Source: DASRHK01 sp035650495
GTDB lineage: Bacteria > Pseudomonadota > Gammaproteobacteria > Nevskiales > Nevskiaceae
Assembly: GCA_035650495.1 (NCBI GenBank)
Contig: DASRHK010000088.1
Location: 1-7,919 of the forward strand
DNA: 7,919 nucleotides
Direction of reading: 5' to 3'
A program made the translations under genes and the position numbers. Below are positions 1-7,266 of the stretch, piece after piece. Below the pieces are notes generated by a model. That model ran no database searches. It was not told the origin of the DNA and saw only the letters and a list, made by a program, of their open reading frames with translations. How positions within the stretch are numbered: position 1 is the stretch's first letter; each line of letters opens with the position of its first letter.

Positions 1-229
1 CGGCATGCTGAAGGACCTCGCCAAGCGCCTGCAGGTCGACCTGAAGAAAGTGCCGTACATCGGCGACTCGCTCGCCGACGTGCAGGCCGCGCGCGCAGCC
101 GGCTGTCAGCCCATCCTCGTGCGTTCCGGCAACGGTCGCGACACGGAGAAGGCGAACAAGCGCGAGCTGGCCGGTGTCGCGATCTACGACGATCTCGCCG
201 CGGCGGCGACGGCGCTGATCGCGGCCTAG
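1..229 (+). CDS. gmhB: D-glycero-beta-D-manno-heptose 1,7-bisphosphate 7-phosphatase, C-terminal part
   Basis: This is the C-terminal third of a cytoplasmic HAD-superfamily phosphatase. The enzyme removes the 7-phosphate from heptose 1,7-bisphosphate in the ADP-heptose pathway that supplies the LPS inner core. The gene enters from the left edge, and about 75 codons are visible up to TAG at 227-229. The visible part starts with G-M-L, which matches the PGML stretch of GmhB. It then has the HAD motif IV loop IGDSLADVQAA, whose acidic residues bind Mg2+, followed by AGCQPILVRSGNG, which matches the family's LVRTGKG segment. The catalytic DxD, the zinc-binding loop and the start codon lie outside the window. 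A related HAD histidinol-phosphatase domain is a less likely alternative, because the AAGCQPILVR pattern is typical of GmhB. The response regulator follows after 55 nt with no terminator visible between them. Confidence 0.85.
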   Translation, partial: GMLKDLAKRLQVDLKKVPYIGDSLADVQAARAAGCQPILVRSGNGRDTEKANKRELAGVAIYDDLAAAATALIAA

Positions 230-284
230 AGAAAACCTACCGGTCGAGCGCGCAGCACGTCCGCGGACCCGGAACAATCGGCGG

Positions 285-668
285 ATGAGCGTCAAGATCC
301 TGGTCGTCGAGGACGATCCCTACATCCAGCGCGCGTTGTCGACGCGCTTGAAGGCATGGGGCCACCAGGTGGTCACCGCGGCCGACGCCGGCGGCGCGAT
401 CACGATCGCGCAACGCGAAGCGCCCGACGTCGCGCTGATGGACGTCTGCCTGCCCGACGGCGACGCGTTCCAGGTGATGGACTACCTGAAAGCCCTGAGC
501 GTGACGGCGCGGTTGCCGGTGATCTTCATCAGCGCGAGCCAGCAGCCCGAGCTCGCGGATCGCGTCCGCGCGTTCGGCGGCGCGGAATTCCTGAGCAAGC
601 CGCTCGAGGCGAAAGACCTGGAAGCCGCGATCGAGCGGGTGACCGCTGCGCGCGAGGCCGCGCACTGA
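285..668 (+). CDS. Single-domain response regulator (CheY-like receiver)
   Basis: This is a 127-residue protein made of one receiver domain with no output domain. Family hallmarks are all present: the acidic pocket E9-D10-D11 in VVEDD, the phosphoacceptor D53 in LMDVCLPDG, the switch Ser83 in FISAS, and the K105-P106 pair in LSKPL. It should therefore be phosphorylated by a histidine kinase or a phosphotransfer protein. Its output would be through protein-protein contact, as for CheY or Spo0F-like proteins. No kinase gene lies in the window, so partner and process are unknown. The start at 285 gives the usual MSVKILVVEDD beginning. No good Shine-Dalgarno sequence precedes it, only GGA-rich sequence near 271. 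It lies 55 nt after gmhB on the same strand, and its TGA ends 1 nt before the last base of the convergent folB. Confidence 0.88.
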   Translation: MSVKILVVEDDPYIQRALSTRLKAWGHQVVTAADAGGAITIAQREAPDVALMDVCLPDGDAFQVMDYLKALSVTARLPVIFISASQQPELADRVRAFGGAEFLSKPLEAKDLEAAIERVTAAREAAH

Positions 669-669
669 G

Positions 670-1032
670 CTACCGCTGTCCGCGCTCGATCCGGACGCCG
701 ACACTCTGCGCATTGCCGATCGCGCCGGGCTTGCGCACCGTGACGCGCAGCCAGCGCAAGCCGAATCGCTTGGTCAATTCGCGCGCGAGCTCCTCGGCCA
801 TCGTCTCGATCAGCTTGTGCCGCGATCGCGCGCAGAGCGCGCTGACCGTTTCGGCGACGCTCTTGTAGTCGATCGTCTCCGCGAGCCGGTCATTGCCTGC
901 AGCGCGCGCGACGTCGCCCGCGAGCTCGAGATCGATCACCAGCGTGCGATTGACCCGCTGCTCCCAGTTGTGCGCGCCGACGGTGGCGTCGACGCGCAGG
1001 CCTTCGATGAAGATCGTGTCGGTTTCGGTCAT
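670..1032 (-). CDS. folB: Dihydroneopterin aldolase
   Basis: FolB converts 7,8-dihydroneopterin to 6-hydroxymethyl-7,8-dihydropterin and glycolaldehyde in cytoplasmic folate synthesis, usually as a homo-octamer. The 120-residue product has the normal family length and matches E. coli FolB along its whole length. It has FIEGLRVDATVGAHNWEQ at the start (Glu24 of WEQ is a pterin-pocket residue), ETIDYKSVAETV at 52-63, LIETMAEELA at 74-83, and the catalytic-lysine motif RKPGAIGNAQSVGV with Lys101. The ATG at 1032-1030 overlaps the tsaD stop in an ATGA, so translation is probably coupled to tsaD. Reading further upstream in this frame only shadows tsaD. The stop is TAG at 672-670, directly facing the end of the response regulator gene. 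Some FolB proteins also act as epimerases or on 7,8-dihydroneopterin triphosphate, which the sequence does not settle. Confidence 0.93.
   Translation of the reverse strand: MTETDTIFIEGLRVDATVGAHNWEQRVNRTLVIDLELAGDVARAAGNDRLAETIDYKSVAETVSALCARSRHKLIETMAEELARELTKRFGLRWLRVTVRKPGAIGNAQSVGVRIERGQR
1029..1032 (-). promoter_or_regulatory. ATGA stop/start overlap of tsaD and folB
   Basis: Read on the minus strand, bases 1032 to 1029 are ATGA. They contain the folB start (ATG) and the tsaD stop (TGA). No separate promoter or strong ribosome binding site is visible for folB, so the arrangement suggests termination-reinitiation and a shared mRNA. Confidence 0.8.
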
Positions 1033-2042
1033 GCAGGCGGTGCGAGCTCGGACAAATCCCAGCGAGCGCGCGCTGCGAGCGCGCCGGTCGCGGCGATCGC
1101 GTCGGTGCGTCGGGCCCAGCCGGCGTACGCGATCATCGCCGCGTTGTCGGTGCAGAACTCGGGGCGCGGGAAGTACACCTTGGCGCCGCGCTTGGCCGCG
1201 TCGGCGACGAGGCGCTCGCGCAGTCGGCGATTCGCGCCGACGCCGCCCGCGACCACGAGCGCGCGATGACCGGTTTCGTCGAGCGCGCGGATGCACTTGA
1301 TGACCAGCGTCTCGACCACTGCGTCTTCGAACTCGCGCGCGAGGTCGGCCTTGGTCTGCTCGTCCGCATTCGGCGGCAGCGCGACGAGCACCGCGGTCTT
1401 GAGCCCGCTGAAGCTGAAGTCGAGACCCGGGCGGTCGGTCATCGGTCGCGGCAATTTGAAGCGTCCGGGCTTGCCGCGCTCGGCGAGCTTCGCCAGGTTC
1501 GGGCCGCCGGGGTAGGGCAGCCCGAGCAGCTTGGCGGTCTTGTCGAACGCTTCGCCCGCCGCATCGTCGATGCTCTCGCCGAGCACCTTGTAACGGCCGA
1601 CACCCTCGACGTCGACGAGCAGCGTGTGCCCGCCGGAGACGAGCAGCGCCGCGAACGGGAACGCCGGATGGTCGGCCTCGAGCATCGGCGCGAGCAGATG
1701 GCCTTCCATGTGATGGATCGGGATGGTCGGCCGATCGAGCGCGGCCGCAATCCCCGCCGCTGTTGCCGCGCCGACCATGAGCGCGCCGACCAGGCCGGGA
1801 CCGGCCGTGTAGGCGACGGCGTCGATCTGGCTCGCTTCCACCTTGGCCCGCGAAAGGGTTTCCGCGAGCAGGGGATGGATGCGGCGGATGTGATCGCGCG
1901 ACGCGAGCTCGGGCACGACGCCGCCGTACTGGGCATGCAGCGCGACCTGGCTGTGCAGGGTATGGGCGAGCAGGCCGCGGCTGCCGTCATACAAGGCGCA
2001 GGCGGTCTCGTCGCAGGAGGTTTCGATGCCGAGGATCAGCAT
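1029..2042 (-). CDS. tsaD: tRNA N6-adenosine threonylcarbamoyltransferase (t6A synthesis, Kae1/Gcp family)
   Basis: TsaD transfers the threonylcarbamoyl group from threonylcarbamoyl-AMP (made by TsaC/TsaC2) to A37 of ANN-decoding tRNAs, working with TsaB and TsaE in the cytoplasm. The 337-residue product has the normal bacterial length. It begins MLILGIETSCDETACALYD, the ASKHA-fold phosphate-1 signature. The metal-binding HHMEGHL is at 110-116 (His111, His115) with Asp299 in FCTDNAAMIA. Nucleotide-site elements are SGGHT at 136-140, Asp167 in GEAFDKTAKLLGLPYPGG, and VAGGVGANRRLR with Asn271. The start at 2042 is fixed by the conserved N-terminus, although the frame stays open upstream through the rpsU region. 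There is no ribosome binding site. The minus-strand bases before the ATG are GCGCCCCC, preceded directly by TACAAT, so the mRNA may be leaderless. The gene is divergent from rpsU and coupled to folB. Confidence 0.96.
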   Translation of the reverse strand: MLILGIETSCDETACALYDGSRGLLAHTLHSQVALHAQYGGVVPELASRDHIRRIHPLLAETLSRAKVEASQIDAVAYTAGPGLVGALMVGAATAAGIAAALDRPTIPIHHMEGHLLAPMLEADHPAFPFAALLVSGGHTLLVDVEGVGRYKVLGESIDDAAGEAFDKTAKLLGLPYPGGPNLAKLAERGKPGRFKLPRPMTDRPGLDFSFSGLKTAVLVALPPNADEQTKADLAREFEDAVVETLVIKCIRALDETGHRALVVAGGVGANRRLRERLVADAAKRGAKVYFPRPEFCTDNAAMIAYAGWARRTDAIAATGALAARARWDLSELAPPA

Positions 2043-2050
2043 GGGGGCGC

Positions 2051-2056
2051 ATTGTA
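2051..2056 (-). promoter_or_regulatory. Candidate -10 element for tsaD-folB
   Basis: On the minus strand this reads TACAAT, a 5/6 match to the sigma-70 -10 consensus. Exactly 8 nt separate it from the A of the tsaD ATG, so transcription would begin at or within a few bases of the start codon. No convincing -35 box is seen 16-18 nt upstream, where the sequence is GC-rich. It mirrors the rpsU-side element. Confidence 0.5.
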
Positions 2057-2089
2057 GGGCGCGCGATGGCGGGACGCCGGGACTAACGC

Positions 2090-2095
2090 TACAAT
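2090..2095 (+). promoter_or_regulatory. Candidate -10 element for the rpsU operon
   Basis: TACAAT matches the sigma-70 -10 box at 5 of 6 positions. Transcription would begin near 2102, at the CCC-TTTTTT-CCCC run, giving an rpsU leader of roughly 47 nt. The best-placed -35 (TGGCGG at 2067-2072, 17-nt spacer) is poor. The location upstream of a ribosomal protein operon supports the call more than the sequence does. Confidence 0.55.
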
Positions 2096-2148
2096 GCCCG
2101 CCCTTTTTTCCCCTGTGGCCCCGGCGGCCCAAGAGCGAGTGAGTTTTC

Positions 2149-2364
2149 ATGCCCAGCGTGCGAGTCCGCGAGAACGAGTCGTTTGAGGTTGCCCTGCGCC
2201 GCTTCAAGCGCACCTGCGAGAAGGCCGGCGTGCTGACCGACCTGCGCAAGCATGAGCACTTCGAGAAGCCGAGCCAGGAGCGCAAGCGCAAGCGCGCTGC
2301 CGCGGTGAAGCGCCAGGCCAAGCGCGTCTCGCGCGAATCGACGCGGCGTACCCGGCTGTATTGA
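2149..2364 (+). CDS. rpsU: 30S ribosomal protein S21
   Basis: S21 is a small basic protein of the 30S platform near the anti-Shine-Dalgarno end of 16S rRNA, needed for efficient initiation on natural mRNAs. The 71-residue product is colinear with E. coli S21 (also 71 residues). It begins MPSVRVRENESFEVALRRFK, continues with RTCEKAGVLTDLRKHEHFEKPS and KRKRAAAVKRQAKR, and ends RESTRRTRLY. The start at 2149 gives the invariant N-terminus. Only a weak GAG-rich ribosome binding site (about 2133-2143) lies upstream. It is the first gene of the macromolecular synthesis operon, and a terminator/attenuator follows it, which would let S21 be made in excess over DnaG and RpoD. It is divergent from tsaD. 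Confidence 0.97.
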   Translation: MPSVRVRENESFEVALRRFKRTCEKAGVLTDLRKHEHFEKPSQERKRKRAAAVKRQAKRVSRESTRRTRLY

Positions 2365-2375
2365 TTCCGTTCCCT

Positions 2376-2395
2376 CTCTCTCCACTGGGAGGGGC
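2376..2395 (+). other. Possible stem-loop after rpsU
   Basis: A pyrimidine-rich run followed by a purine-rich run can form a hairpin. CTCC at 2380-2383 pairs with GGAG at 2388-2391 around an ACTG loop, and G-U and C-G pairs at 2377-2379 and 2392-2394 extend it. There is no T-tract, so it is not a terminator by itself. It could protect the rpsU 3' end or be a processing site, but the stem is weak. Confidence 0.3.
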
Positions 2396-2402
2396 TTGAT
2401 TC

Positions 2403-2439
2403 GAGGGCCTCTGCGCATGCAGAGGCTCTTTTGTTTTTG
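2403..2439 (+). terminator. Intrinsic terminator/attenuator between rpsU and yqeY
   Basis: GCCTCTGC at 2407-2414 and GCAGAGGC at 2419-2426 form a perfect 8-bp stem with a GCAT tetraloop. G-U, G-C and A-U pairs at the base (2404-2406 with 2427-2429) can extend it. It is followed by TCTTTTGTTTTT at 2427-2438. The T-run ends just before the yqeY ribosome binding site. E. coli has a comparable internal terminator (T1) after rpsU, where partial readthrough lowers dnaG and rpoD expression relative to S21. The same role is likely here. Confidence 0.88.
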
Positions 2440-2444
2440 GAGGA
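2439..2444 (+). promoter_or_regulatory. Strong ribosome binding site of yqeY
   Basis: GGAGGA lies 4 nt before the ATG at 2449. This fixes the yqeY start over an upstream in-frame TTG at 2431, which falls inside the terminator T-run. It is the only near-consensus Shine-Dalgarno sequence in the operon. Confidence 0.85.
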
Positions 2445-2448
2445 AGAC

Positions 2449-2895
2449 ATGTCCGAGCTGAAGGCGCGCATCCAGGAAGACGTCAAGACCGCGATGAAGA
2501 GCGGCGACAAGCTCAGGCTCGGCGTGCTGCGGATGCTGACCGCGGAGATCAAGCAGCGCGAAGTGGTCGACTCGATGGAGATCACCGACGCGGTCGTCAT
2601 CGCCGCGATCGAGAAGATGATCAAGCAGCGCCGCGAAGCCGAGACGCAGTTCCGCGCGGGCGCGCGGCCGGACCTCGCGGAAAAGGAAGCGGCCGAGATC
2701 CAGGCGCTCGCGGCTTATCTGCCGCAGCAGCTCGGCGACGCCGAAGTGGCCGCGCTGATCGGACAGGCGATTGCCGAGACCGGCGCCGCCGGCATCAAGG
2801 ACATGGGCAAGGTGATGGGCTGGCTCAAGCCCAAGGTCGCCGGCCGCACCGATATGGGCAAGCTGTCGGGTCTGATCAAGGCGAAGCTGGGATAG
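2449..2895 (+). CDS. yqeY: GatB/YqeY domain protein
   Basis: This is a 148-residue cytoplasmic protein of the YqeY family (usual length about 147-150). The family resembles the C-terminal tRNA-contacting region of GatB/GatE amidotransferase subunits, but its own biochemical function is not settled. The N-terminal helical part (about 1-95) includes LKARIQEDVKTAMKSGDK, LRMLTAEIKQREV, the helix AAIEKMIKQRREAETQF, and the family stretch EIQALAAYLPQQL at 83-95. The small C-terminal bundle has MGKVMGWLKPKVAGRTDMGK at 119-138 and ends in IKAKLG. The start at 2449 follows a strong GGAGGA. It sits between rpsU and dnaG, as in Pseudomonas and Xanthomonas, and ends 11 nt before dnaG. A link to translation or tRNA charging is plausible from domain and context but unproven. 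Confidence 0.92.
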   Translation: MSELKARIQEDVKTAMKSGDKLRLGVLRMLTAEIKQREVVDSMEITDAVVIAAIEKMIKQRREAETQFRAGARPDLAEKEAAEIQALAAYLPQQLGDAEVAALIGQAIAETGAAGIKDMGKVMGWLKPKVAGRTDMGKLSGLIKAKLG

Positions 2896-2906
2896 GCTAG
2901 CGGGGC

Positions 2907-4631
2907 ATGTCCCGCATTCCCGATTCGTTCATCCAGGACCTGCTCGCGCGGTCCGACATCGTCGACATCATCGGCTCGCGCATCGAGCTCAAGCGTGCGG
3001 GCCGCGAGTATCACGCGCTCTGCCCGTTCCACAACGAGAAGTCGCCGTCGTTCACGGTGTCGCCAAACAAGCAGTTCTTCCACTGCTTCGGCTGCGGCAA
3101 GCACGGGACCGTCATCGCGTTTCTGATGGAATACGACCGCCTGCCGTTTCCCGAAGCCATCGAGGAGCTCGCGCGGATCGCTGGAGTGGAAGTCCCGCGC
3201 GAAGGCGGCAACACGCCGAACCGCGCGGTGCTCGAAGGTCCGCTCGACGCGCTCGCCGGCGCTGAGCGCTTCTTCCGCGAGCAGCTGCGCAAGTCGCAGC
3301 CGGCGATCGAGTACCTGAAAGGTCGCGGCATCACCGGCGAGACCGCGAAAGCGTTCGGCATCGGCTTCGCGCCGGACTCGTGGGACGCGCTCGCGAAGTT
3401 CTTCGGCGATCCGACGCATGCGATGGCCGCCGGCTTGCTGAAGAAGAGCGGGGATCGCGTCTTCGACGTGTTCCGCAATCGCATCATGTTCCCGATCCGC
3501 GATACGCGCGGACGGGTCATCGCCTTCGGCGGCCGCACGCTCGCCAACGATCCGGCGAAGTACCTCAATTCGCCGGAGACCGCGCTGTTCCACAAGGGGC
3601 GCAACCTGTTCGGGCTCTATGAGGCGCGGCAGTCGCTGAAATCGACGCTGCCGTACCTGCTGGTGGTCGAGGGCTACATGGATGCAGTGATGCTCGCGCA
3701 GCACGGCTTCCGCAACGTCGTCGCGACGCTCGGTACCGCGACGACGCGCGATCACCTCAATCTCATGTTCAAGAGCACACCGCGCATCGTGTTCTGCTTC
3801 GACGGCGACCGCGCCGGCCGCGCTGCTGCATGGCGCGCGCTCGATCAGGCGTTGCCGGAGATCGCCGAAGGCCGCGAATTCCGCTTCATGTTCCTGCCCG
3901 ACGGCAAGGACCCCGACGAGCTCGTACAGGAGATCGGAGCCGATGCGTTCGGCAATCGCGTCGAGCAGGCGATCTCGCTCGCGGACTATCTGCTCGACGA
4001 GCTCAAGAAGCAGGCGAATCCGGCGACGCTCGAGGGCCGCGCGAAGTTCGTGACACTCGCGAAGCCGTTCCTCGGCAAGATGCGCGAAGGGCCGTTGCGC
4101 GAGCTCATCACCGACGAGGTCGCCAAGCTCGCGCGCATGAGCCGCGCCGATTTCACGATTCCCGCGCCGAAGGCGGTTGCCCCGCGGGAGCCCGCCGCTC
4201 CGACCAGTCAGGCGACGCTGACGCTGGCAAAGCCGGTCCGCGACGCGCTGCGCTGCCTGCTCGAGCAGCCTGAACTTGCCGGGGGGCTTGCCGATATAGA
4301 GATCGTCGAGGATGCCGGAGCATCGGGACTTGAAGTGTTGCTCGCCGTCGCCAGATTCCTGTCCGAGCATGGCCGAGTGAGCGCGGCGCAGCTGATCGAG
4401 CTCTGGCGCGACCGTCCGGAGGCTCCGATCATCTCCCGATTGGCCGCGGAAGCGGTCGAGCCAGGGCAGGGTGATCCCAGCCAGATCCTGGCGGAAGCCT
4501 GGGCGCACCTGAGGCTGCAGGGGCAGAAGGCCCGCGTGGCCCGGCTGCTCAAGGCTTCTGAGCAGCGCAGCCTGTCCGGTTCCGAGACCGCGGAGCTGCA
4601 GCGGCTCACCCAGCAACTTGCCCGCCGTTGA
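2907..4631 (+). CDS. dnaG: DNA primase
   Basis: DnaG synthesises the RNA primers for lagging-strand replication and is recruited by the replicative helicase DnaB. The product has 574 residues (E. coli 581). The N-terminal zinc-ribbon is C39-P-F-H42 with C60-F-G-C63. The RNA polymerase core follows, with FPIRDTRGRVIAFGGR at 195-210 and KYLNSPETALFHKGRNLFGL at 218-237. The TOPRIM part has E255 in VVEGYMDA, D299 and D301 in FDGDRAGR, and D335 and D337 in DGKDPDE. The C-terminal helicase-interaction region (about 436-574) is much less conserved than the rest but aligns with the E. coli domain around LLEQPELA and the LQRLTQQLARR end. No catalytic or zinc residue is missing. The ribosome binding site is poor (a GGGG run only 1 nt from the ATG), and the 11-nt gap after yqeY suggests translational coupling. 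Confidence 0.97.
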   Translation: MSRIPDSFIQDLLARSDIVDIIGSRIELKRAGREYHALCPFHNEKSPSFTVSPNKQFFHCFGCGKHGTVIAFLMEYDRLPFPEAIEELARIAGVEVPREGGNTPNRAVLEGPLDALAGAERFFREQLRKSQPAIEYLKGRGITGETAKAFGIGFAPDSWDALAKFFGDPTHAMAAGLLKKSGDRVFDVFRNRIMFPIRDTRGRVIAFGGRTLANDPAKYLNSPETALFHKGRNLFGLYEARQSLKSTLPYLLVVEGYMDAVMLAQHGFRNVVATLGTATTRDHLNLMFKSTPRIVFCFDGDRAGRAAAWRALDQALPEIAEGREFRFMFLPDGKDPDELVQEIGADAFGNRVEQAISLADYLLDELKKQANPATLEGRAKFVTLAKPFLGKMREGPLRELITDEVAKLARMSRADFTIPAPKAVAPREPAAPTSQATLTLAKPVRDALRCLLEQPELAGGLADIEIVEDAGASGLEVLLAVARFLSEHGRVSAAQLIELWRDRPEAPIISRLAAEAVEPGQGDPSQILAEAWAHLRLQGQKARVARLLKASEQRSLSGSETAELQRLTQQLARR

Positions 4632-4633
4632 GC

Positions 4634-4647
4634 GGGTCTAAGACCGC
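4634..4647. repeat. Small palindrome after dnaG
   Basis: GGTCTAAGACC at 4635-4645 is an 11-nt palindrome around A4640, just after the dnaG stop. With one bulged G, GCGGGTC/GACCGC can form a slightly longer hairpin. No T-tract follows, so it is not a standard terminator. It sits directly upstream of the rpoD extended -10, where a regulator could bind. Confidence 0.4.
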
Positions 4648-4651
4648 CTTG

Positions 4652-4660
4652 TGGTAAACT
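4652..4660 (+). promoter_or_regulatory. Candidate extended -10 promoter for rpoD
   Basis: TGGTAAACT contains the TGn extension directly before TAAACT, a 4/6 match to the sigma-70 -10 box. No -35 is visible at normal spacing. The closest, TTGAGC at 4628-4633, is 21 nt away, which is typical of a promoter leaning on the extended -10. Transcription would start near 4667, leaving a leader of about 50 nt before rpoD. It would let rpoD be transcribed independently of rpsU. Confidence 0.5.
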
Positions 4661-4718
4661 GTCAAGTTCCGCGTAACCCGTTGTTCCTCCCGCCCCCTTT
4701 GCCGCCCGACTCGATCCT

Positions 4719-6554
<1,836 letters not shown>

Positions 6555-6572
6555 GCGCGATCCGCTGCAAAG

Positions 6573-6600
6573 AAAAAGCCCCGCATCGCGGGGCTTTTTT
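6573..6600. terminator. Bidirectional intrinsic terminator between rpoD and the beta-barrel gene
   Basis: GCCCCGC at 6578-6584 and GCGGGGC at 6588-6594 form a 7-bp GC stem with a 3-nt ATC loop. It is flanked by A5 (6573-6577) on the left and T6 (6595-6600) on the right. It has the required T-tract on both strands, so it can end rpoD transcription on the plus strand and the beta-barrel transcript on the minus strand. It lies 18 nt after the rpoD stop and 14 nt past the minus-strand gene's stop. Confidence 0.93.
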
Positions 6601-6614
6601 CATCGCGTCGCCGT

Positions 6615-7253
6615 TCAGGGCGACATGACCGGTCCGAGGTTCAAGCGCACGCCGACGCGCACGTCGTAGAGCCGATCCTTCGACTCGTTCTCGCCGTTGC
6701 CGTCGAGATGCGAGATGCGATAGTCGGCGAACGCGGCGATGTACTTGGTGAACGAGAACGCGCCGCCGATGAGGAATTCCGGCCCGTCGATCGTGTCGCC
6801 ATTGGCGGTGAGACGGACATAGCCAACCTCGCCGAACAAATTGAGCGGCGGGATCACGTCGAAGGTCACGCGCGCGTGCAGGCCGAAGCCGTCGGCGCTG
6901 TCCGCCTTCTCGGGATCGAGCCGGATGTATTCGCCGTAGACCGCGGCACGCGCCTTGTCCGGCGAGCTCTCGATACCGCCGCCGGCACGGTACTCGTTGA
7001 TGTGCCCGCTGGAATTGCTGTCGCTGTAATTGTTGTGCTGGAACTCGCCGTTGACGAAGAACAGCTGACCGAGCGGAACCGTCGCGTGGACGCCGACGCC
7101 GTCGCCGCTCACCGACTCCTCCGGAAATCCCGGCGAAGATTCCTTGATCTGCGCCGACGGCACGTAGTACGCGTCGACGAAGCCGTCTGCCGCCGACCAC
7201 GCCGGCAGCGCGGGCGCGATCAATCCAACCAGGACCCCAAGTCTCCTCAGCAT
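6615..7253 (-). CDS. Predicted secreted outer-membrane beta-barrel protein (hypothetical)
   Basis: The product has 212 residues and cannot be assigned to a named family by eye. The N-terminus MLRRLGVLVGLIAPALPAWS followed by A-A-D looks like a Sec signal peptide (basic start, hydrophobic core, cleavage near A21 or A22). The mature part alternates hydrophobic and polar residues in strand-like stretches separated by Gly/Asp/Asn/Ser-rich turns: GVGVHATVPL, LFFVNGEFQ, EYRAGGGIE, AAVYGEYIRL, GFGLHARVTF, LNLFGEVGYVRL, EFLIGGAFSF, IAAFADYRISHL and LYDVRVGVRLNL. That is about eight strands, suggesting a small barrel. After the last strand there is a short GPVMSP tail rather than a terminal Phe. The start at 7253 has GGGGAA 4 nt upstream. 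It lies 13 nt after the next gene and is probably co-transcribed with it. No function is claimed. Confidence 0.75.
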   Translation of the reverse strand: MLRRLGVLVGLIAPALPAWSAADGFVDAYYVPSAQIKESSPGFPEESVSGDGVGVHATVPLGQLFFVNGEFQHNNYSDSNSSGHINEYRAGGGIESSPDKARAAVYGEYIRLDPEKADSADGFGLHARVTFDVIPPLNLFGEVGYVRLTANGDTIDGPEFLIGGAFSFTKYIAAFADYRISHLDGNGENESKDRLYDVRVGVRLNLGPVMSP

Positions 7254-7257
7254 GTCG

Positions 7258-7263
7258 TTCCCC
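7258..7263 (-). promoter_or_regulatory. Ribosome binding site of the 212-residue beta-barrel gene
   Basis: On the minus strand GGGGAA lies 4 nt before the ATG at 7253, inside the 13-nt gap after the preceding gene. It supports this start and independent initiation on a shared mRNA. Confidence 0.55.
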
Positions 7264-7266
7264 GTC

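Larger units (their letters stand above)
2049..2097. repeat. 9-bp inverted repeat carrying divergent TACAAT motifs
   Basis: GCATTGTAG at 2049-2057 is the exact reverse complement of CTACAATGC at 2089-2097, with 31 nt between the arms. Each arm contains one TACAAT hexamer pointing outward, toward tsaD on the left and rpsU on the right. It may be two similar promoters back to back, or a binding site for a dimeric regulator that covers both. No LexA-like CTGT-N8-ACAG box is seen in the 106-nt region. Confidence 0.6.

Noticed and set aside
273..284. AACAAT six bases before the response regulator ATG, considered as a -10 giving a leaderless mRNA like tsaD.
   Set aside because: It matches the consensus at only 4 of 6 positions, has no -35 or TGn extension, and transcription from gmhB is the simpler explanation.
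647..664. Inverted repeat TGCGCG/CGCGCA at the end of the response regulator gene, considered as a terminator.
   Set aside because: It is inside coding sequence, has no T-tract on either strand, and such GC repeats arise by chance at this base composition.
2113..2130. CTGT at the rpsU leader, considered as half of a LexA operator as reported upstream of rpsU in E. coli.
   Set aside because: Eight bases later the sequence is CGGC, not ACAG, so the second half-site is missing.
2043..2624. An upstream extension of the tsaD frame by about 194 codons through rpsU and into yqeY.
   Set aside because: TsaD proteins begin at MLILGIETSCDET, and the extension lies opposite two conserved genes. It is simply an open frame without a start signal.
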